Of a stretch of DNA of 64,000 nt, positions 56,557-64,000 are shown in pieces. The translations under genes and the position numbers were made by a program. The notes under the pieces were generated by a model. That model searched no databases and had not been told where the DNA came from. It saw nothing but the letters and a program-made list of their open reading frames with translations. The DNA comes from Chelydra serpentina (Eukaryota > Chordata > Testudines > Chelydridae). Each line of letters starts with the position of its first letter. Position 1 is the first letter of the stretch. Where the stretch lies: assembly GCA_037349315.1 (NCBI GenBank), contig JBAIAC010000274.1:1-64000 (forward strand), given 5' to 3'.

Positions 56557-58234
56557 TCACAGCCCCACTATTCGTGGAGGAGAGGAGCCAATCAAAGGGA
56601 AGCTCTGGGTGGCTCACAGTCAGGAGTCCCACCCCCACCCCACTCAGAGCATCCAGAAAACACCAGGGGGAGGGGACGAAGAGAGAGCCCCTTGTCTCTC
56701 CCAGCAGATCCATCACACACCTACTAGCGTGAGACTGATACGGGAGATGGAGGCCCGAGCAGAGTGCAGGGAGAGCTCGCTGGGAGAAAGCTCAACACTG
56801 TTCTCATTGTGAGGAGCTGGACAGGGCCAGCCTTGGTGGTGGGCGGACTAGGCGACGGTCCAGGGGGACATTGCTGAGGGGGTGCCTCTAGCAGGGGTGT
56901 CCTGTCTCTCCTCTCCCCACTGCTCCTGTAGCCCTGCCCCCTCCCCCCACTGGGAGCTGCCCCTGACCAAGCTGCTCCCAGGAGCCACCTGTGTGCTGTG
57001 CAGGGGGGGTTGCTGATGTCGGGGTGGGCCCATCCTCCTGCCCCTGTACCCAGTCTCTGCTGAGCTGAGGGGTGGGGGGACAAGAGTCTGCGCTGCTGCC
57101 TCTGGGTCAGGAGTGGGAGCTGCTGGCCGCTGCTGCTGTCTGAACGAGCCTTCAGACTAGTGAGTGCTGCTGTGCGTAAAGTGACAGTGTGCTGTGTCTC
57201 ACACTCCTCCCCGCCACACACACACACACTGTATCTCTCACACACAATGTGTCTCTTTCACACTCTCCCAACACACACACTCACCCCACAAGAGACACTT
57301 CAATTATTGTTATTACTTCTTGGGACTTCCGGTCTAATTAGCTGGAAGATTCATTTTCAATTTAAAAAATTCTGTAAAGGAACCTCTGTTTCCAAATGTG
57401 CGTCAATGCTAATGAGGTCTAATCAGAACCACATTCTAAAAAGGGGGTGCCCAGAGCGGGAAAATTAAGCTCTCTATGGAATACTCCAGCAGGAATCATC
57501 CCTCTACTGATGATCAAGCCATGAGAGATTCATCAGACCCTACCACTATTGTTAAGGATGGGAGTAGAACTAGATTTGTAACTTTTGCATAGGGCTTTAT
57601 AGAATTTCTCTATGCTTGGGGATTCAGAACTTTAACTGTAACTTTCATAAAATGGGTCAAACAGACTAGACCTTGTACGTGTGAATGTCTGTGTGGTCAC
57701 TGCCCTTGGTCTGTGTGTTCCTGGACTATACATGTGAAGCGAGTAGCCGAGGTGACTTTCACTCTGTTAAGTTTGGAACTGTAGCCAGCAGAGCCGGACC
57801 CAGGGCGGTGTAATACCACATTACAACATGCACTTTAAATAAAAGAAAAGGCTGCACAGTACAGCACATACCAGGCCACCCTTACCTCTACGCTGCTGCT
57901 GGCGGTGGCTTTGCCTTCAGAGCTGGGCACTTGGTCGGCAGCCACTGCTATCAGGCCGCCCTGCCAGGGCTTAATCTGTGCTGGGGCTGAGCTCCGGCCG
58001 CTCTTTCAATACAAAGTAAGCACCGGAGGGAGGCATCGGGGCCTGGAGGGGATGGTGGGGAGCTCATGAGGGCCAGGGGTGATGGGGGGGGGCACCAAAA
58101 TATAAGTTTGCCCAGGGTGCCATTTTCTCCAAGACCAGCCCTGGAGCTGGATACGGCGGGAGGGGCATATCCCCTAAGGCAGGAGTCCCTGGACCTCTGG
58201 GGAGCTGTAAGCAGGTTTCAGGGGGTCCTCCAAG

Positions 58235-58425
58235 CAGGGCCAGTGTTAGACTCGCTTGGGCCTGAGGCAGAAAGATGAAACCTCCCTGCATGGGGCTGAA
58301 GGCTGGGCCCTGAGCCCTGCCCCCAGGGGCTGAAGCCAAACTATGAGCAATTAGCTTTGCGGGGGGGCCTGTCACATGGGGCCCCAGGCACTTGCCCTGG
58401 TTACCACCCCCTAATGCCAGCCCTG
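58235..58425. mobile_element. Small hAT-like element (copy B)
   Basis: Counterpart of 31556-31746. Confidence 0.6.
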
Positions 58426-58788
58426 GCTTTTATATGCAGAGAAACATGCCGATGCAGGGCCGTGGGGGGTTTATAGCGTGTTGAGGGGGCTCAGACAGAA
58501 AAAGCTTAAGAACCCTCCCTAAGCCTCATTGGTGGGTGCCCCCCCAGATCTAGATCTCAGAGCAGCCGCTGGTTACTCAGGTCAGGCTCCAGCACTGGGA
58601 TCTGCTCCATTTTCCCAGCCCCACCTAGGTGGGTTGTTTCCTGTTCCACAAATTAGGGCATTTCCACCTTCCAACCTCAGGGGTCCGTTGCTAGAATCTG
58701 GGCCACTTATTAAACATCTCCCAGCAGGTTTGCCCCACCCAGGCCTCCTCCCAGTCTCCATCCTGTGAATTTCCTGTCCCGCCCCAAC

Positions 58789-58913
58789 TAGGGTGACCAG
58801 ATGTCCTGATTTTATAGGGACAGTCCTGATTTTGGGGTCTTTTTCTTATATAGGCTCCTATTACCCCCCCACCCCCATCCCAATTTTTCACATTTGTTGT
58901 CTGGTCACCCTAG
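58789..58913 (+). mobile_element. GGTGACC-family MITE (copy B)
   Basis: Counterpart of 32110-32234. A second, partial family member ends at about 58994 (TTGCTGTCTGGTCATCCTAG); this end is missing from core A. Confidence 0.78.
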
Positions 58914-58975
58914 TGTGCGTGTGTGTGTGCACTATTTGCATCCTTGTGCCACTTCCCTCTCAAATTTTTCACACT

Positions 58976-60334
58976 TGCTGTCTGGTCATCCTAGCTCCAA
59001 CCTCCAAACCAGACAGTGCAAACGTTCCCATCTCCGGTGTATTTGCTGTCCCTCTTCCTCCCGCAGGAACCCACCAGCAACCCCCTGATAATCCCTACCT
59101 GGACTGGCTCCTCTGCAGCCATTTCTCTACCCTGTCCCATGGGAGGACGGGATGAACTGGAGCAAAACACGGACATTATCCTGCAGCCTGGCAGGGTGAG
59201 AAGGGCAGTTGTGGAGGTTTCAGAACAGGCTTTAATTAATTTCACAGCACGATTGCCCCAGGCTTTTTCCCTGCAGACCGACACCCTAGAGTCTGCCATG
59301 CTGAGAAAATGCTCGATCTCTTTATTACAGTGGAGACCTGGCCACTCCTGCCAGGCTAAACCCACAGAGACATTTTTAACCTCTTTTCTCCCTCCCCCCA
59401 TTCTGTAACAAAGCATCTGAACACAAGGCTAGAAAAAAGAGAGCCAAAGTATTTACTGTGGGGGATTCCCTTGGACACTGACCCCACGGCAGCCACACCC
59501 CAGTAGGAGGGATATGGAGTCAGGAACTGGGTTTTCCTCTGTTTGATCCTCATTTTTTCCACAGGAAAATGATTTTACCCAGGGTGCAGTAATACATCTG
59601 TCTGGGCAGATTAGAGATCTGGAAATCGCTCTCAAAACTCTTCTCTCCCATGGCTCCTTTCAGTCTCTCTTTCTCCTTTTCCCTGTCCCCTCTCCCTGCC
59701 CGTCTGGTAGGAAAGTCCCATTCCTGGGTTGTTTGCTTCCCCATGGCTGGATTTGCTCCTGCAATTGCTAATGGGACGAGAAATGAGGGGGGAGGGTCTG
59801 TTTGAGTAGAGTCATTTTAAGGCCAGACCCCAGCATTTTCCCCTCATTTCTTCCAGTTACCTGGAATCTCTGGCTCAGAATTTAGTATTAACAGGGCTCA
59901 GGGCTGCCCTAGGGGGCTGGTGCCAGCTGGAGAAAGTCATCACGTGGGTTGGGCAGAGAAGAAGGTTTAATTAAGGTCACTTCCCAGCACAGACCCCGCT
60001 GGGGGAGCAGCAGCTGCTAAGCCTGGTCACCCAGATCACGATGGAGGCTGCAGCGTCTGACCCAGGAAGCTGAACCCCAATATCCTGAGCAGAGAGGGAC
60101 AGGGCGTTGGAGCAGCCTTCCCCCCTTGAGCTCTCTGGGGGGAGCAGCTAATGAGAGCCCCTCCTCACAGGGGAATTGCTGATCTCATTTGCCCCCCTGT
60201 CCATCTGGAGTCACTCCTCGTCTGTCCAGGCAGTGACTCTGGATTAACAGTGGTGTCCGTGACACCAGGTTTCAGGAAGAACGAGTCCAGAGCGCTGTGG
60301 GAGAGACGGTTGTGGGGCAGCGCGAACCCCCTTC
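58976..60334. other. 1,359-bp segment found only in core B
   Basis: Begins with the rest of a MITE terminus (to about 58994). A stretch at about 59067-59195 is bounded by an acceptor-like tract (CTTCCTCCCGCAG) and a donor-like GGCAG|GGTGAGAAG and stays open on the + strand (EPTSNPLIIPTWTG at its start), but matches no domain I know. The remainder (59200-60334) is single-copy-looking, with CACGTG near 59942 and no recognised gene. Its absence from A makes it a useful marker of unit identity. Confidence 0.7.
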
Positions 60335-60814
60335 CCCCCTCCCGCACCCCCAGATCTAGGACAAGGACTCGGGGGATGAATTTTCCCAATGGAACTGGAC
60401 ATTTCCGCAGTTTTCCAGAGGGGAGAAAAGCAGAATCGGTGATGTCACATTCCCACCCCCAGCCAGGGGCCCCGACCCCCCCGAGCCCAGCCCCCAGCCA
60501 GGGGCTCCAGACCCGCCCAGAGCCCAGACCCCCAGCCAGTAACCCCAGAACCCCTCCGACCCCCCCCCCACAGTGAGAGCCACCCATGGGGGGAGGGGGA
60601 GACACTGGGGTGCGGTGGGGGAGGGGCAGAGACCTGCTCAGGGGTGGGGGGGGAGAGGGGGCACCCTGGGTGCGGCTCGTGGCTCTCTGGGGAGAAAGGG
60701 GGCGGGGCGGGGGGTCCCCAGGGCCGGGGGCAGCGGTAAATCCGAGGGGGTCTCAGCCCCCCCCATTTCTCTCCCCACCTCGGGGGGCACCGGCTCTTCT
60801 CCCCCCACCCCCGA

Positions 60815-60969
60815 TCTGCGCATGCCCAGAGCCGGGAGACACAAACCGCTTCAACGGCTCCGGATGAGGCACCAAGGCCGCGCACGAGCCACACAGAGCC
60901 CCGCGCGCGTTCGCTACGTCACTTCCGCTCCAGGAGCGCCAGGAACTACATCTCCCAGCCTGCCCCGGG
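60815..60969 (-). promoter_or_regulatory. CpG-rich promoter block (copy B)
   Basis: Counterpart of 32776-32930: NRF1 TGCGCATGC at 60817, CRE/ETS TACGTCACTTCCG at about 60915, ZNF143-type AACTACATCTCCCAGC at about 60944. One CpG is lost here (GGCACCAAGG against GGCGCCAAGG in A). The G-rich array starts 54 bp on. Confidence 0.6.
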
Positions 60970-61022
60970 AGCCGCTTCCGCCCTCTTCAGCCCAGGACAG
61001 AGAGAGGTTCAAGCAGCTGTTA

Positions 61023-62123
61023 CTGGGGGCGGGGCTCTGGCTCCATTGTGAGCCGGGGGCGGGGCAGCTCATGGGGGCGGGGCTCCGGCTCCATTGTGAC
61101 CCGGGGGCGGGGCAGCGCCTGGGGGCGGGGCTCTGGCTCCATTGGGAGCCGGGGGCGGGGCAGCTCCTGGGGGCGGGGCTCCGGCACAGAGCGGGGACGG
61201 GCAGCTCCTGGGGGCGGGGCTCTGGCCCAGCCCGGGGGCGTGGCAGCGTCTGGGGGCAGGGCTCTAGCCCCATTTTGAGCCGGGGGCGGGGCAGCTCCTG
61301 GGGGCGGGGCTCTGGCACAGCCCAGGGGCGGGGCATTTCCTGGGGGCGGTGCTCTGGCTCCATTGTGAGCCAGGGGCGGGGCAGCTCCTGGGGTCGGGGC
61401 CCCGGCACAGCTCGGGGGCGGGGCAGCGCCTAGGGGCGGGGCTCTGGCACAGCCCTGGGGCGGGGCAGCTCCTGGGGGCGGGACTCTGGCACAGGCCGGG
61501 AGCGGGGCAGCTCCTGGGGGCGGGGGTCAGGCTCCATTGTGAGCCGGGGGTGGGGCACCGCATGGGGGCGGGGCTCTGGCACAGCCCGGGGGCGGGGCAG
61601 CTCCTGGCGGCGGGGCTCTGGAACAGAGCGGGGACGTGGCAGCTCCTGGGGGTGGGGCTCTGGCATAGCCCGGGGGCGGGGCAGCTCCTGGGGGCGGGAC
61701 TCTGGCACAAAGCGGGGACGGGGCAGCTCCTGGGGGCGGGGCTCTGGCACAGCCCGGGGGCGGTGCTCTGGCTCCATTGTGAGCCAGGGGCGGGGCAGCT
61801 CCTGGGGGCGGGGCTCTGGCTCCATTGTGAGCCGGGGGCGGGGTAGCTCCTGGGGGCGGGGCTCTGGCCCAGCCCGGGGGCGGGGCAGCTCCTGGGGGCC
61901 TGGCTCTGGCACAGGCCGGGAGCAGGGCAGCTCCTGGGTTCGTGGCTCAGGCTCCATTGTGAGCCGGGGGCGGGGCAGCTCCTGGGGGCAGGGCTCTGGC
62001 ACAGCCCGGGGGCGGGGCAGCTCCTGGGGGCGGGGCTCTGGCTCCATTGTGAGCCGGGGGCGGGGCAGCTCCTGGGGGCGGGACTCTGGCGCAGCCCGGG
62101 GGCGGGGCAGCTCCTGGGGGCGG
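61023..62123 (-). repeat. GC-box minisatellite, G-rich orientation (1,101 bp)
   Basis: Counterpart of 32984-34210. The left end lacks several TCCATTGTGAGCC units present in A, while around 61680-61770 it carries units A lacks, so at least two separate changes have occurred. Confidence 0.93.
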
Positions 62124-64000
62124 CCTGTGCCAGAGCCCCGCCCCCAGGCGCTGCACCGCCCCCGGCTCACAATGGAGCCAGAGCCCCGCCCCCAGGAGCG
62201 GCCCCATCCCCGCTTTGTGCCAGAGTCCCGCCCCCAGGAGCTGCCCCGTCCCCGCTTTGTGCCAGAGTCCCGCCCACAGGAGCTGCCCCGCCCCCGCTCT
62301 GTGCCAGAGCCCCGCCCCCAGGAGCTGCCCCGCCCGCGGCTCCCAATGGAGCCAGAGCCCCGCCCCCAGGAGCTGCCCCGCCCCCGGGCTGTGTCAGAGC
62401 CTCGCCCCCAGGAGCTGCCCCTGCCCCGGGCTGTGCCAGAGCACCGCCACCAGGAAATGCCCCGCCCGCGGCTCCCAAAGGAGCAGGAGCCCCGCCCCCA
62501 GGAGCTGCCCCGCCCCCGGGCTGTGTCAGAGCCTCACCCCCAGGAGCTGCCCCTCCCCCGGGCTGTGTCAGAGCCCCGCCCACAGGAGCTGCCCCACCCG
62601 CAGCTCCCAATGGAGCCAGAGCCCCGCCCCCAGGAGCTGCCCCGCCCCCGGGTTGTGCCAGAGCCCTGCCCCCAGGAGCTGCACCGCCCCCGGCTCACAA
62701 TGGAGCCTGAGCCACGACCCCAGGAGCTGCCCCGCCCCTGGCTCACAATGGAGCCAGAGCACCGCCCCCAGGAGATGCCCCGCCCCCGGCTCATAATGGG
62801 GCTAGAGCCCCGCCCCCAGACGCTGCCCCGCCCCCAGGCTGTGCCAGAGCCCCGCCCCCAGGGGCTGCCCCGATCACGGGCTGTGCCAGAGCCCCGCCCC
62901 CAGGAGCTGCCCGCTCCCGCTCTGTGCCAGAGCCCCGCCCCCAGGAGCTGCCCCGCCCCCGGGCTGTGCCGGAGCCCCGACCCCAGGAGCTGCCCCGTCC
63001 CCGCTCTGTGCCAGAGCCCTGCCCCCAGGAGCTGCCCCGCCCCCGGCTCCCAATGGAGCCAGAGTCCCGCCCCCAGGAGCTGCCCTGCCCCCGGCTCCCA
63101 ATGGAGCCAGAGTCCCGCCCCCAGGAGCTGCCCCGCCCCCGGCTCCCAATGGAGCCACAGCCCCGCCCCCAGGCGCTGCCCCGCCCCCGGGCTGGGTCAG
63201 AGCCCCGCCCCCAGGAGCTGCCCCGCCCCAGGGCTGTGCCAGAGCCCCGCCCCTAGGCGTTGTCCCGCCCCCGGGCTGTGCCGGGGCCCCGACCCCAGGA
63301 GCTGCCCCGCCCCTGGCTCACAATGGAGCCAGAGCACCGCCCCCAGGAGATGCCCCGCCCCCGGGCTGTGCCAGAGGCCCGCCCCCAGGAGCTGCCCCGC
63401 CCCCGGCTCAAAATGGGGCTAGAGCCCCGCCCCCAGACGCTGCCCCGCCCCAGGGCTGGGCCAGAGCCCCGCCCCCAGGAGCTGCCCCGTCCCCGCTCTG
63501 TGCCAGAGCCCCGCCCCCAGGAGCTGCCCCGTCCCCGCTCTGTGCCGGAGCCCTGCCCCCAGGAGCTGCCCCGCCCCCGGCTCACAATGGAGCCAGAGCA
63601 CCGCTCCCAGGAGCTGCCCCGCCCCCGGGCTGTGCCAGAGCCCCGCCCCCATGCGCTGCCCCGCCCCCGGCTCCCAATGGAGCCAGAGCCCCGCCCCCAG
63701 GAGGTGCCCCGCCCCCGGCTCACATTGGAGCCAGAGCCCCGCCCCCAGGAGCTGCCCCGCCCCCAGATCACAATGGAGCCAGAGCACCGCCCCCGGGCTG
63801 TGCCAGAGCCCCGCCCCCAGGAGCTGTCCCGCCCCCAGCTCACAATGGAGCCAGAGCACCGCCCCCGGGCTGTGCCAGAGCCCCGCCCCCAGGAGCTGCC
63901 CCGCCCCCGGCTCACATTGGAGCCAGAGCCCCGCCCCCAGGAGCTGCCCCGCCCCCGGGCTGTGCCAGAGCCCCGCCCCCATGCGCTGCCCCGCCCCCAG
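62124..64000 (+). repeat. GC-box minisatellite, C-rich orientation (array 2, truncated by window)
   Basis: Starts at the same flip junction as 34211 and follows array 1 closely to about 63400 with unit gains and losses. It then carries CACAATGGAGCCAGAGCACC/GCCCCCGGGCTGTG combinations (63770-63870) not seen in array 1. It continues past the window end. Confidence 0.93.

Overview
This is vertebrate nuclear DNA, not bacterial. I judge it to be a reptile, most likely a turtle: it carries CR1 LINE 3' ends finishing in repeated ATTCTATG, MIR-like SINE remnants, many short hAT-like and MITE-like elements, eukaryotic tRNA genes with internal A/B boxes and no encoded CCA, and a KRAB exon with consensus splice sites. 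The species call is inference. No intact multi-exon protein gene is visible, and most long open frames are artefacts of tandem repeats whose unit lengths are multiples of three.

Layout. (1) 1-9969: a C-rich, about 80 percent GC minisatellite built from interspersed 42-bp and 48-bp units. (2) 9970-32983: complex core A. (3) 32984-34210: the same minisatellite in the opposite orientation (G-rich on the + strand). (4) 34211-36902: the minisatellite flips back to C-rich. (5) 36903-61022: core B, a near-identical direct copy of core A. (6) 61023-62123: G-rich minisatellite. (7) 62124-64000: C-rich minisatellite, running off the window. The window therefore holds nearly two full periods of a tandem unit of about 27 kb (core start to core start 26,933 bp).

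Each core carries twelve tRNA-like genes: Ser-AGA, Lys-TTT, Gln-TTG (+), Ala-TGC, an initiator-Met-like gene with a CGA anticodon (-), Asn-GTT (+), then Arg-CCT, Thr-AGT, Gln-TTG, Lys-TTT, Ser-CGA and Ser-GCT (-). Ser, Lys and Gln occur as inverted pairs with their flanks, so the core is itself a decayed inverted repeat around a centre near 18.8 kb (45.5 kb in copy B). The core also holds a 36-bp minisatellite (32 units in A, 25 in B), a lone KRAB-A exon lacking the conserved Trp, a CpG-rich promoter-like block next to the minisatellite, and two weaker candidate Pol II promoters.

By eye the cores differ at roughly one or two dozen single bases, the 7-unit change in the 36-bp array, a few homopolymer or dinucleotide indels, and one 1,359-bp segment present only in B. 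That segment was probably lost from A, because A's junction lies inside a mobile-element end that B retains whole. All tRNAs and the KRAB exon are identical between copies. This means very recent duplication, active homogenisation, or an assembly duplication; the sequence alone cannot decide.
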